From Bowmanella dokdonensis (GTDB lineage: Bacteria; Pseudomonadota; Gammaproteobacteria; Enterobacterales; Alteromonadaceae), in assembly GCF_017254865.1 (NCBI RefSeq), contig NZ_JAFKCV010000002.1, positions 167,837 to 231,836 on the forward strand: a stretch of 64,000 nt of DNA, given 5' to 3'. Below, in pieces: positions 44,669 through 54,511 of this stretch; position 1 is the first letter of the stretch; the number at the start of each line of letters is the position of its first letter. Under the pieces are notes generated by a model, which saw only the letters and a list, made by a program, of their open reading frames with translations, made no database searches and was not told the DNA's origin. The position numbers and the translations under genes were made by a program.

Positions 44669-44872
44669 ACCGGGGATAATACAGGCAAAAAACCACAATT
44701 TGCTTCCCGGGCCTGATAAAAGAGAGGTATTTTTTCTGTGTACCACCTGGCCATGAGAAATGCCGATTTCATATAACTTGTCGGCAAAAAAATCGGTATA
44801 GTTCAGTTATGAATGACTAGGGAACCAATGGGTGATGTTGACGCTCAAAGCCATCCGGACCCCTGATAGAAT

Positions 44873-46330
44873 ATGGAAAGTATGTTAAGACGTCTCTTTC
44901 TGCCTCTGGTGTTGTTTTCCGGCCTCTGTATGGCCCAGGCCAGACTCGATAACGATAAGAATGAACTCCCCGAAATCGGTGTGGTGGCCTCCAATGCCAT
45001 CAGTATCGATAAGGAGTTGCTGGTGGGCGAGGCCCTGATGCGACAACTCAGGGGGCAGGCCCCCATCGTCAATGACCCCTTGCTGGAAGAGTATATTCAG
45101 GATCTGGGCAACCGGCTGGTAGCACAGGCAGACAATGCCAAATTTCCATTCAAGTTTTTTCCTATTGCCAACAACGAGATCAATGCCTTTGCTTTCTATG
45201 GCGGCCATGTGGGGGTGCATACCGGCCTGATAATCGAAGCCCAGAGCGAAAGTGAGCTGGCCTCGGTACTGGCCCATGAAATTGCGCACGTTACACAGCG
45301 GCACCTGGCCAGAAGTATGGAAGCCCGGCAACGCACCTCACCTTTGCAACTGGTGTCTATGCTGGGCGGCATGTTGCTGGCAGTGGCCAATCCTGAGGCT
45401 GGCATAGCAGCGATAAGTGCCAGTCAGGCAGCGGGTCAGCAGGCCTCTATCAACTATACCCGCAGCAATGAAAAGGAAGCCGACCGGGTGGGCATCGAAA
45501 TACTGGCCCGGGCAGGCTATGATCCCAGCGCCGCCGCCAGCTTTTTTGGCAAGATGGCAGCCAAGTATCGCCATCAGTCACGGCCGCCGGCATTTTTGCT
45601 GACCCACCCCATGCCAGAGAGCCGGATTGCCGATGCCCGCGCCAGACTGTCCCTCTATGAATCGGTACGCCTGCCGCCAAGCTCTTCTTTCCATCTGATT
45701 CGTGCCAGGATCCTGGCCCGTTATTCGGACAGCCGCGCTTACAACAGTCAATATTTTCTGACCCAGCTTGATCAGGAGCTACCTGAGGTGGAAAAAAGGG
45801 CGGCTCAATACGGACTGGCACTGACCCTGTTGGATACCGAGCAGCCGGACAAGGCCAGACCCATCATTGAAAAGCTGATGGCGGTGGATCCGGAGAATCT
45901 TTTCTACCTGGACACCTACACGGATATTGCACTGGCACAGAATAACCCTTCCCTGGCTATCAAGGTGCTGCGGGAGCATATCCAGAAACAGCCCCGTAAT
46001 CGTGTACTGGCACTGAATCTGGCCAACGCCATGATCAAGGACGGGCAGCACAAGGAGTCGGCGCGGGTCCTCAAAGACTATCTGCTGGTTAACCCGGATC
46101 ATCTGTTGTCTTATCAGCTGCTGGCAGATGCATATGGGGAAGGACGGCAGATGATGGAGATGCATCAGGCAAAGGCGGAAGTCTATGCCCTGGTGGCTGC
46201 CTATACCCGGGCCATCGACGAGCTGCAAACAGCCTATAATTTCACTGCCGACAGTACATTGGAGAAACAGCGTATTCGTGCCCGTATCGATCAGTTTCGC
46301 GAGGCGGAAAACCGTTTAAAGAAACTCTAA
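44873..46330 (+). CDS. bepA: Periplasmic metalloprotease/chaperone BepA (M48 plus TPR)
   Basis: This 485-residue protein has a signal peptide (LRRLFLPLVLFSGLCMAQA) and an M48 protease domain with zinc motif HEIAH (135-139) and the later ligand in SNEKEADRVG. TPR repeats fill the C-terminal ~180 residues. BepA assists LptD maturation and degrades stalled outer-membrane proteins. The start could be ATG 44873 or ATG 44882; neither has a strong ribosome site. The 3' end overlaps the convergent thioredoxin-like gene by 15 bp. Confidence 0.95.
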   Translation: MESMLRRLFLPLVLFSGLCMAQARLDNDKNELPEIGVVASNAISIDKELLVGEALMRQLRGQAPIVNDPLLEEYIQDLGNRLVAQADNAKFPFKFFPIANNEINAFAFYGGHVGVHTGLIIEAQSESELASVLAHEIAHVTQRHLARSMEARQRTSPLQLVSMLGGMLLAVANPEAGIAAISASQAAGQQASINYTRSNEKEADRVGIEILARAGYDPSAAASFFGKMAAKYRHQSRPPAFLLTHPMPESRIADARARLSLYESVRLPPSSSFHLIRARILARYSDSRAYNSQYFLTQLDQELPEVEKRAAQYGLALTLLDTEQPDKARPIIEKLMAVDPENLFYLDTYTDIALAQNNPSLAIKVLREHIQKQPRNRVLALNLANAMIKDGQHKESARVLKDYLLVNPDHLLSYQLLADAYGEGRQMMEMHQAKAEVYALVAAYTRAIDELQTAYNFTADSTLEKQRIRARIDQFREAENRLKKL

Positions 46331-46786
46331 TACCGTATCTAGCAGGCTATCGGCGTGCTGTTCGCCCATCAGTTGTCTCAGCACCCGGCCATCCGGACCA
46401 ATGATAAAGGTGGCAGGGAGGGCATTCGGCCTTTCAAGTGGAAGCCTGGCGGGCGGTTGTGACAGGATCAGGTCAAAGCCAATCTGATACTTTTCTTTAA
46501 GTTTGCTCAGTTCATCATTATTCACTTGATCGAAGCTTGCGCCAAACAGGCGGACATTCTGCCCCTCAATCATCCCCGCAAAGCGATTCAATTCAGGCAA
46601 CTCCCTAAGGCAGGGGGCGCACCACTCGGCAAAAAAATTGATGACAACTACCTGCCCTTGCAGTTCAGACCAACTGACCGCCTCACCATCCAGCGTACTG
46701 AAGTCAGGTTCAGACCAGTGGTAAGCCACCAACCCCGTCACCAAAGCCACCAGCCCCCCTATGACCAAAATAGCTTTTTGCAGCAA
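46316..46786 (-). CDS. TlpA-like membrane-anchored thioredoxin-fold protein
   Basis: This 156-residue protein has one N-terminal membrane helix and a TlpA/ResA-type thioredoxin domain facing the periplasm, with redox motif WCAPC (Cys56, Cys59) and the cis-proline segment NALPATFII. It probably reduces or isomerises disulfides of periplasmic proteins. The start is a TTG with a strong AGGAGGA 8 bases upstream. It overlaps the bepA 3' end by 15 bp in convergent orientation and is inserted in the otherwise E. coli-like bepA-yfgD order. Confidence 0.9.
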   Translation of the reverse strand: MLQKAILVIGGLVALVTGLVAYHWSEPDFSTLDGEAVSWSELQGQVVVINFFAEWCAPCLRELPELNRFAGMIEGQNVRLFGASFDQVNNDELSKLKEKYQIGFDLILSQPPARLPLERPNALPATFIIGPDGRVLRQLMGEQHADSLLDTVLEFL

Positions 46787-46852
46787 ACGACTGTCCTCCT
46801 AAGGCCCGACTGGTTAGAATGTCCGTCCGGAATTTCAAACAGGCCAACAAGC

Positions 46853-47793
<941 letters not shown>

Positions 47794-47796
47794 TAT

Positions 47797-48183
47797 TTGT
47801 CTGCCAAAACCCGATTTTTTCGCCTGCTGGCGTTAAGTGCCTATCTGGGGCTTCTCGGCTGGGTGGTGCTCTGGCATTTTGTACTGAGCGAAGAAGGCCA
47901 GTATTCGGCGGTATTTCTGCTGCTGATGTGGGTTGTCCCGCTTTTGCTGCCCCTCCGGGGACTGATTCAGGGCAAACCTTATACCCATGCCTGGGCAAAC
48001 TTTATTCTGATGTTTTACCTTCTGCATGGCCTTACCGGCATTTATGCCCTGGAAAAGGAAGCCTGGTATGCGGCGCTGGAAACATTGCTGGCAAGCCTTG
48101 CCTTTATCGGTTGCAGTTTTTACGCCAGGCTAAGGGGCCGTGAACTGGGACTGGGCCTTAAGAAGCAGAAATCTGCCAGATGA
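47797..48183 (+). CDS. DUF2069 family inner-membrane protein
   Basis: This 128-residue protein has about four hydrophobic helices and matches DUF2069 in length and in segments such as LPLRGLIQGKPYTHAWANF. The start is a TTG with GAGGA 7 bases upstream, 3 bp after the WrbA-like gene. Function unknown. It overlaps the next gene by 4 bases (ATGA). Confidence 0.85.
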   Translation: MSAKTRFFRLLALSAYLGLLGWVVLWHFVLSEEGQYSAVFLLLMWVVPLLLPLRGLIQGKPYTHAWANFILMFYLLHGLTGIYALEKEAWYAALETLLASLAFIGCSFYARLRGRELGLGLKKQKSAR

Positions 48184-50012
48184 AAGCGACTATTCTGCTG
48201 TGCTCATTGCTGCTATGCGCCTGTGGAGGTTCAGGAGAGGACAGCGGACGGGTCCCCGGCCCGACGGACAGTCCCCAGATTATCGGCCCCTCATCGGCCG
48301 CCGGCGGTGAGTCTGTGGCCCTGATTCTGCTGGCAGAGGGCGGGCTGGAGCAAGTGCAGTGGCAGCAGACGCAGGGCCCTTCAGTCTCTGAGGTAAGCGC
48401 CAAAAGCCAGGTTTTTGGCTTCGATGTTCCGGCTGCAGGCGACTATGGTTTTCGCGTCAACTTTACCCGTCAGGGCAGCCGGCAGAGTCTTGACTGGCAA
48501 TTCACCGCGCAGGATCCGCAGGCAGCGAGCATAAATATCCGGTTGGATCATATGGCCTCCCAGGGCGCAGATGTGTCCCTGAGGGCCGATGGCGACGGCA
48601 TTGAGGATAACGGCAATTTGACCTGGCAGCAAACTGACGGCCCCTCAGTCAGCTTCCAAACCACAGGCCAGGAGATATATTTCAGGGCACCGAGGGTCAA
48701 CCGGGATACATTGCTTGAATGGCAGGCAGAGATCATTCTGGATGACGGCACGCGGCTGAAGGACACTGCCTGGATACTGGTCAAGGCTGCACCCATTAAT
48801 CCGGATGGGTTCTTCCCCCGTTATGTGCGTCAGGGAGGGGAGATCGTGACCACTGAAGTACATGCTTACCGAACAGATTCGCCCTATGCCGAGGTGCTGG
48901 TTAGCTGTACCTATACCAATCAGTTGGATGAGTCCTGTCCCTTCTCTGCTCTGCCGATGCTGGGCAGTGAAACAGAATCACCGGATATTGAGGACGTACT
49001 CGACAGGCTGGTGGTATCACATGACTGGATGGGCGAGAATTTCGCCCTGTTCCTGCAAACTTCACCGGCAGCAGAGGATTTTCTGAAGCTGTTGCGGGCG
49101 ACCACGGCCATAGTCATTTCCTACGATATCCGCCCTTCCTTTTACTGGACGGCTACCGGTGCCATTTATCTTGATGGGGCCAATTTCTGGCTGACGCCAG
49201 AGCAGCGGGACACCCTAAATACCGCTGCGGATTATCGGGCAAACTTTGGCGACGCCCTGCAGTTTCAGATGCCCTGGCGTTACGTTAAAGACAACCGCTA
49301 CTACCTGGTCAGCTATCCGCCGTCCCTTCGCCAGCCACGCGAACTGTCTCATATGCAGGCGGGATTGTCCTGGCTGCTCTATCACGAATTGGCTCATGCC
49401 AATGACTTTTTCCCTTATTTTAGTTGGGCAGGCTTATCCGACGCTCAGACCCCCTTGGGTGCGGGCAATGACCGCATCGCCAGTTCCCAGCATCTGAGCC
49501 AACAGTATCCCCTGCAGTCAGATGCGATGGCGCAGTTGGCGCAGGTGAGTTTCTTTGGTGCCACCGCCAGCGAGGCACAAAAATCCCTCGGGGCAGATGA
49601 CATTCAGCAGTTCTTCAGCCCGGATGTGGCGGTCACTTATTACAGTTACGCCACACCCCAGGAAGACTTCGCCAATACGTTTGAGCAGTTCATGATGGCC
49701 TACCGGCTTGGTGTGGCGGCCGATGTGGCCATAATTGGCACTTTGGACAATGAGGAAGCCAGACTGACCTGGGGTCAGCGGGATCGTCTGAATGAGTTAC
49801 ATATTCAGCCCCGGGTTGCCAGCGTGGTGGAAGATGTACTGCCCGGGCTGAATGCGCGAAGTATCCAGCAACAACTGCCCTCTCCTCAGGACTTACCGGC
49901 CGGGATTCCCTGGCGACAGACAGTGGATTTGACAACCGCAGAATCCCCCGGACAAATGAAAAACGAAACTGTCAGGCAGACAAAGCCGCTGGACAGACCC
50001 GTCCACCACTAA
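48180..50012 (+). CDS. Large lipoprotein with HELAH putative zinc-peptidase motif
   Basis: This 610-residue protein has a lipoprotein signal (MKATILLCSLLLCAC, Cys15, followed by GGSGED). Two beta-rich modules at about 30-110 and 115-200 each contain a TQGPSVS- or TDGPSVS-like line, resembling PKD/REJ repeats. The C-terminal half carries WLLYHELAHANDFF (HELAH at 402-406), and a possible third ligand lies in PQEDFANTFEQFMM (Glu495). This fits a gluzincin-type metallopeptidase at the outer membrane. I do not recognise the family. The start overlaps DUF2069 by 4 bases. Confidence 0.75.
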   Translation: MKATILLCSLLLCACGGSGEDSGRVPGPTDSPQIIGPSSAAGGESVALILLAEGGLEQVQWQQTQGPSVSEVSAKSQVFGFDVPAAGDYGFRVNFTRQGSRQSLDWQFTAQDPQAASINIRLDHMASQGADVSLRADGDGIEDNGNLTWQQTDGPSVSFQTTGQEIYFRAPRVNRDTLLEWQAEIILDDGTRLKDTAWILVKAAPINPDGFFPRYVRQGGEIVTTEVHAYRTDSPYAEVLVSCTYTNQLDESCPFSALPMLGSETESPDIEDVLDRLVVSHDWMGENFALFLQTSPAAEDFLKLLRATTAIVISYDIRPSFYWTATGAIYLDGANFWLTPEQRDTLNTAADYRANFGDALQFQMPWRYVKDNRYYLVSYPPSLRQPRELSHMQAGLSWLLYHELAHANDFFPYFSWAGLSDAQTPLGAGNDRIASSQHLSQQYPLQSDAMAQLAQVSFFGATASEAQKSLGADDIQQFFSPDVAVTYYSYATPQEDFANTFEQFMMAYRLGVAADVAIIGTLDNEEARLTWGQRDRLNELHIQPRVASVVEDVLPGLNARSIQQQLPSPQDLPAGIPWRQTVDLTTAESPGQMKNETVRQTKPLDRPVHH

Positions 50013-50014
50013 AG

Positions 50015-50716
50015 TCAGAGATTCAGGACTTTCTTGACGAAGGGAACGGTCAAGCGGTGTTTGGCTTGTAGACTGGACTTGTCCAGCTTATCCAGCACCG
50101 CCAGCAGAGTGGGCATATCACGGTGGCAATGGTTCAAAAGAAAGCGCCCCACTTCCATGGGCATACTGATACCACGTCGATTAGCCCGGCTTCGCAAAGC
50201 CGCAAGCCGCTGTTCATCATCCAACGGACGCAGATGAAAGCTTACTCCCCAACTGAGTCGTGAACGAAGATCCGGCAGATCCAGAGGCAATTGCCCCGGT
50301 CCCTGCAATGCACTGACCAATAACCTCCCGTCGCCCCCTTCCTTGACCCGGTTGATGAGGTCGAAAACGGCCCGCTGCCAATCGGCTTGTCCTTCCAGCA
50401 GGTGGATATCATCCAGACAGATAAGCTTTACCCGTTCCAGATCAGTCAGAAAATCCGGATGCAGCTCTTCAATCCGTTTAAAACTGATATAGGCGCATGT
50501 CTGGCCTGACCCGGCCACCTGCGCGCACAGGCTGTATAACAGATGGCTTTTCCCGGCGCCGGCTTCACCACTGATATAGGTCAGAAAAGGAGCATTAGTG
50601 TGTGTGGCAAACCAGTTTTGCAGGTGACTGATAACCATCTGGTTGTCTCCGGCAATAAAACTCTCAAAGGTCTCATCATCCGGCAGTTGCAATGGCAGAA
50701 AAAGCTGCTTGCTCAT
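50015..50716 (-). CDS. hda: DnaA regulatory inactivator Hda
   Basis: This 233-residue AAA+ protein, a DnaA paralogue, binds the sliding clamp and triggers ATP hydrolysis by DnaA after initiation. The N-terminal clamp-binding motif is QLFLPLQL, Walker A is GEAGAGKSHLL, Walker B is ICLDDIHLL, and the arginine-bearing LRSRLSWG is present. The start at 50714-50716 overlaps the DUF2066 stop by one base (TGATG); a TTG four codons earlier is rejected. Confidence 0.95.
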   Translation of the reverse strand: MSKQLFLPLQLPDDETFESFIAGDNQMVISHLQNWFATHTNAPFLTYISGEAGAGKSHLLYSLCAQVAGSGQTCAYISFKRIEELHPDFLTDLERVKLICLDDIHLLEGQADWQRAVFDLINRVKEGGDGRLLVSALQGPGQLPLDLPDLRSRLSWGVSFHLRPLDDEQRLAALRSRANRRGISMPMEVGRFLLNHCHRDMPTLLAVLDKLDKSSLQAKHRLTVPFVKKVLNL

Positions 50717-51807
50717 CAGGGAACCCAAATAAACTGCAATTCCCCCACCGGCTGGCCGAAGGCATCCAGTTGCCGTTGAAAGTGGCGTTCCAGGGAAATG
50801 GCATTAAGCAGGTCCTGCTCGGAACCGAGCAGTCTGACCCTGAAGCTTCCGCTGTGACCTTCAATACTGTCAAGGCCGACATGCGAGACCACCGACAGGC
50901 TGAGCAGCACCTTGCTGATATTTACATAAGTGGCGAGATCCTGCACATTGCTGAATTGCAGTACCGCCACGCTGGCACCCTCTCCCTCGGCGCCAACAGC
51001 AAACCTGGCCGCCAGTCGATCCGCATGCTGGTTGATCAATTCTGCCAAAAGGGCCTGCTTGTCCTCTCCACTCAGACTTCCCTGCTCACGTTCCTGACCC
51101 AGGGCAAAATTCCAGTCAAGCTGCCACTGTGTGTTTGCAGCAGCGGCAACCTCCTGCTCAAGAGAGCCGGGTAAGTCCGTTTGGCGTTCAATGGGGTACA
51201 AACGCGCCGACAATACGGCTTCCACCTGATAACGATTACCTGCCGTTGCCAGTCTGTCGATAAAACGTCCCCAGATATCGTAAACCCCGACCTGTGACAA
51301 ATCGTCCAGATCCATCAGCGGCAGATTCAGGGGAATACCGCGCAGCCGTGCAGTGTCCATCACTGTTGTCCGCATGGATTCGGTGGACTGTTCAGACAAA
51401 ATGCTGCGCTGGTCTTTCCCACCTTCCTGGCTGGCCAGCCACAACAGCGTAGACGGTCGCCTGCTTCCCCACACGGGATAGCCGGCAGAACGGACCAGTT
51501 CGTCCACCTTGGACGGGTCGAAGCTGGCAATGAAATAGTACTGACCGGACTGACTGTCGAAGCGGTACTGACGGATAAAATCCTGCGCCTGCTCCATCTT
51601 GGAGCGTACCAGTTCGCTGTCGAGGATATCGCGATTGCCACGGATCTTGACAAGTACCTGGCCAAAAGCGTCCTTGGCTGCCTGCTGCTGGGCCCTGCTG
51701 GATTGCTGAGCTATAGGCACCCGGGCGTCATACAGATTGGTGACCAAGGCGGCCTGGGCACTCACGCACCACAACCAGATTACCCCAAACCAGCCAATCT
51801 TATTCAT
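50716..51807 (-). CDS. DUF2066 family exported protein
   Basis: This 363-residue protein has a signal peptide (MNKIGWFGVIWLWCVSAQAA) followed by the DUF2066 domain (NLYDARVPIAQQSSRAQQQA...GQVLVKIRGNRDIL). Function unknown. In Alteromonadales and Shewanella-like genomes it is regularly found between hda and purM, as here. It is translationally coupled to hda. Confidence 0.88.
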   Translation of the reverse strand: MNKIGWFGVIWLWCVSAQAALVTNLYDARVPIAQQSSRAQQQAAKDAFGQVLVKIRGNRDILDSELVRSKMEQAQDFIRQYRFDSQSGQYYFIASFDPSKVDELVRSAGYPVWGSRRPSTLLWLASQEGGKDQRSILSEQSTESMRTTVMDTARLRGIPLNLPLMDLDDLSQVGVYDIWGRFIDRLATAGNRYQVEAVLSARLYPIERQTDLPGSLEQEVAAAANTQWQLDWNFALGQEREQGSLSGEDKQALLAELINQHADRLAARFAVGAEGEGASVAVLQFSNVQDLATYVNISKVLLSLSVVSHVGLDSIEGHSGSFRVRLLGSEQDLLNAISLERHFQRQLDAFGQPVGELQFIWVP

Positions 51808-51993
51808 GCCTTATGTCTTCTCCCCTCTGATAAAGGCGTTATTGTTATTGAAAAGCCAACAAATTTCATCTTTTCTTTATAGCCTGCAGACAGAGTCAAT
51901 ACTCTCTGGATTGCCTGCAATGCGGATACCCAAGCTGGTCAATAGCTGGTAAGATCCGCCCCAATTTTTACCCCGTCCAGTAAGAGGTCAATC

Positions 51994-53031
51994 GTGAGCC
52001 AGTCCAAGCCTTCCCTGAGTTATAAAGACGCCGGTGTCGATATTGATGCCGGTAATCAGTTGGTGGAGCGCATCAAAAGCGTCACCCGCAAAACTCAACG
52101 CCCGGAAGTCAGGGGCGGCCTCGGAGGATTTGGAGCACTTTGCGCCATTCCACAGAAATACCGCAAGCCATTGCTGGTGTCCGGAACCGATGGTGTCGGA
52201 ACCAAACTGAGGCTGGCCATGGATCATCGGCGTCATGACGGCGTGGGAATCGATCTGGTCGCCATGTGCGTCAACGATCTGATTGTACAGGGTGCAGAGC
52301 CGCTGTTTTTCCTCGATTACTATGCAACGGGTAAACTTAACGTGGATACTGCAGCAGATGTGGTCACGGGCATAGGTAAAGGCTGTGAACTGTCTGGATG
52401 CGCCCTGATCGGTGGCGAAACGGCAGAAATGCCCGGTATGTACCATGGCGACGATTACGATATCGCCGGCTTTTGTGTCGGCGTGGTCGAAGAGGAAGAT
52501 CTGATCGATGGCAGCAAGGTGCGAGCCGGTGACGCCCTGATTGCTGTGGCGTCTTCAGGTCCCCATTCCAATGGCTTTTCGCTGATCCGCAAGATACTGG
52601 AAGTCAGCCAGGCCGATCCAGCCCAACCCCTTGAGGGTAAGGCGATTATCGACCATTTGCTCGAACCCACCCGCATTTATGTCAAGCCGGTATTGAAACT
52701 GATCGAAGCCCTGCCGGTACACGCCATTTCACACATTACCGGCGGCGGTTTCTGGGAAAACATTCCCAGGGTCCTGCCTGAAAATACCAAGGCCGTTATC
52801 GATGGCAACAGCTGGCAGTGGCCGGCCATTTTTACCTGGTTGCAGGAACAGGGAAATGTGACCACCCATGAGATGTACCGTACATTCAACTGCGGCGTGG
52901 GTCTGGTCATCGCGGTGCCGGCGGACAAGGCCGGACAGGCGGTGACGTTGCTCAATGACGAGGGGGAGAGTGCCTGGCTGCTGGGACAGGTGGACACCAT
53001 CACGGATGACAAGCAGGTCGAGATCCGCTGA
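51994..53031 (+). CDS. purM: AIR synthetase PurM
   Basis: This 345-residue enzyme closes the imidazole ring to make aminoimidazole ribonucleotide. Signatures are [33 protein letters not shown] and [13 protein letters not shown]. The start is a GTG with AGAGG 6 bases upstream. It is followed after 3 bp by purN. The 186-bp region upstream is shared with the divergent DUF2066-hda pair; no obvious PurR box was found. Confidence 0.97.
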   Translation: MSQSKPSLSYKDAGVDIDAGNQLVERIKSVTRKTQRPEVRGGLGGFGALCAIPQKYRKPLLVSGTDGVGTKLRLAMDHRRHDGVGIDLVAMCVNDLIVQGAEPLFFLDYYATGKLNVDTAADVVTGIGKGCELSGCALIGGETAEMPGMYHGDDYDIAGFCVGVVEEEDLIDGSKVRAGDALIAVASSGPHSNGFSLIRKILEVSQADPAQPLEGKAIIDHLLEPTRIYVKPVLKLIEALPVHAISHITGGGFWENIPRVLPENTKAVIDGNSWQWPAIFTWLQEQGNVTTHEMYRTFNCGVGLVIAVPADKAGQAVTLLNDEGESAWLLGQVDTITDDKQVEIR

Positions 53032-53034
53032 GCC

Positions 53035-53673
53035 ATGAAATCCATTGTTGTACTGATATCCGGAAACGGCACCAATCTGCAAGCCCTTATCGACGCTATC
53101 GAAGCGGGCCAGATCAAAGGCCGTATAAGGGCGGTTATCTCCAATCAGGCCGACGCCTTCGGCCTGCACCGGGCGCAGGAAGCCAATATCCCAACTGTCG
53201 TGCTGAGCCATCGGGATTTTGCTGATCGCCTGAGTTACGACCTGGCGCTGATGGAGGAAATTGATCGTCATCAACCGGATTTATTGGTGCTGGCCGGTTT
53301 TATGCGCATTCTCAGTGATCGTTTTGTCGAGCACTATGGGGGGCGCATGCTCAATATCCACCCATCCCTGCTGCCAAAATACAAAGGGCTGAATACTCAT
53401 CAGCGCGCCATCGATGCGGGGGAAACCGAACATGGCGTCTCAGTGCATTTTGTCACCCCAGAGTTGGACGGTGGACCTGTTATAATCCAGTCCCGGGTGC
53501 CCGTATTCAGTGACGATACGGCAGAAGAACTGGCTGCCAGGGTCAGAGAACAGGAACTTAGTCTGTATCCCTTGGTCGTAAAATGGTTCTGTCAGGACAG
53601 GGTGAAAATGGAGAATGGCGAAGTGCAAGTGGATGGAAAACCAATTCCCGCAGAGGGTTATGCAGCGGAATAA
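53035..53673 (+). CDS. purN: GAR transformylase PurN
   Basis: This 212-residue enzyme transfers formyl from 10-formyl-tetrahydrofolate to glycinamide ribonucleotide. The N-terminal loop VLISGNGTNLQALIDA and the catalytic Asn-His-Asp set in NIHPSLLPKYKG and TPELDGGPVI are intact. It forms an operon with purM. Its last 14 bases overlap the start of the DUF3108 gene. Confidence 0.97.
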   Translation: MKSIVVLISGNGTNLQALIDAIEAGQIKGRIRAVISNQADAFGLHRAQEANIPTVVLSHRDFADRLSYDLALMEEIDRHQPDLLVLAGFMRILSDRFVEHYGGRMLNIHPSLLPKYKGLNTHQRAIDAGETEHGVSVHFVTPELDGGPVIIQSRVPVFSDDTAEELAARVREQELSLYPLVVKWFCQDRVKMENGEVQVDGKPIPAEGYAAE

Positions 53674-54382
53674 ACTGATCCTACTGCTGGTCTGGTTGCT
53701 GGCCTGTCTGCCCCTTTCTGCTTCTGAGCTGGTGCCCTTTGAGGCCCATTACATCGCTTACCGCTCCGGCATGGAACTGGGTCAGGCCGAACAGAAGCTT
53801 ACCCATCTTGGACGGGACCAGTACAAACTGGAGTACCGTTCTCACGCCTCATTTCTGTTCCTGTCGGACACACGCAGCGAAGAGAGTCTGTTCAAGCTCA
53901 CAGCCGATGGCCTCATCCCTTACCGTTATCATTTTGAACGCTCCGGAACCGGTAAGGACAAGCAACTCAGCGTCCGGTTTGACGAATCAGGCCGCCAGAT
54001 CATTATCGGTGAGGAAACCCGGCTGCCCTGGCACAACGAAATTGATAACCAACTGTATCAACTGGATGTCCGGATGGGACTGGCCAGAGGACGCCGATCC
54101 TTTGTCTACCAGACAGTCAGTGACCGGGGCGAGATCCGTGAACAGGAGTTCCGCGTGATAGGCACCGAAGAACTGACACTGCCCTATGGCAAAGTATCAG
54201 CCATCAAGGTCGAGAAAGTCCGCGAAGGCAGCCGCAGGGAGACCTATATCTGGTTTGCCCCTGGGTTGGACTATCAAATGGTACGTCTGCATCAGTTCAA
54301 GGACGGCGATGAACAGGCCGATATTCAGCTTAGTCACTATCAGCAAATCAACGGAGCGGCGTCGCCCTCCGCAGCCCACTGA
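53660..54382 (+). CDS. DUF3108 family exported protein
   Basis: This 240-residue protein has a signal peptide (MQRNKLILLLVWLLACLPLSASE) and a DUF3108 domain with FEAHYIAYRSGMELGQAEQKL and ETYIWFAPGLDYQMVRLHQF. Function unknown; the family is periplasmic and often lies after purN. The ATG at 53660, with GAGGG close upstream, lies inside the end of purN in another frame. A longer reading from 53615 adds non-signal residues and is rejected. Confidence 0.85.
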   Translation: MQRNKLILLLVWLLACLPLSASELVPFEAHYIAYRSGMELGQAEQKLTHLGRDQYKLEYRSHASFLFLSDTRSEESLFKLTADGLIPYRYHFERSGTGKDKQLSVRFDESGRQIIIGEETRLPWHNEIDNQLYQLDVRMGLARGRRSFVYQTVSDRGEIREQEFRVIGTEELTLPYGKVSAIKVEKVREGSRRETYIWFAPGLDYQMVRLHQFKDGDEQADIQLSHYQQINGAASPSAAH

Positions 54383-54441
54383 CAGCCGCCTTTGAGGCAA
54401 GCAGAGCTTCCGCACTTCTGTTGGCTTTATTCCGATTCCCC

Positions 54442-54470
54442 TTGATTTTTTGATCCGAACAGCCTATTTT
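54442..54470 (+). promoter_or_regulatory. Sigma-70 promoter of fadE
   Basis: TTGATT (54442-54447) and TATTTT (54465-54470) are separated by 17 bp. Transcription would start near 54477, directly in front of the FadR-like operator, so bound repressor would block the promoter. Confidence 0.7.
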
Positions 54471-54479
54471 CTCGTTCAT

Positions 54480-54496
54480 ATCTGGTCTGACCTCTT
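54480..54496 (+). promoter_or_regulatory. FadR-type operator of fadE
   Basis: ATCTGGTCTGACCTCTT closely follows the E. coli FadR consensus, which centres on CTGGTCxGACC. It overlaps the predicted transcription start and lies 15 bp before the fadE start codon. This suggests repression of fadE when long-chain acyl-CoA is scarce. Confidence 0.7.
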
Positions 54497-54511
54497 ATTT
54501 TTGGAGTTATC

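Noticed and set aside
43329-44696. 455-residue version of the PerM permease
   Set aside because: The extra 97 codons overlap the TusA-like gene, are not membrane-like, and the downstream ATG gives the family length with TGATG coupling.
51808-51993. PurR operator upstream of purM
   Set aside because: No sequence close to the palindromic PurR consensus was found between DUF2066 and purM.
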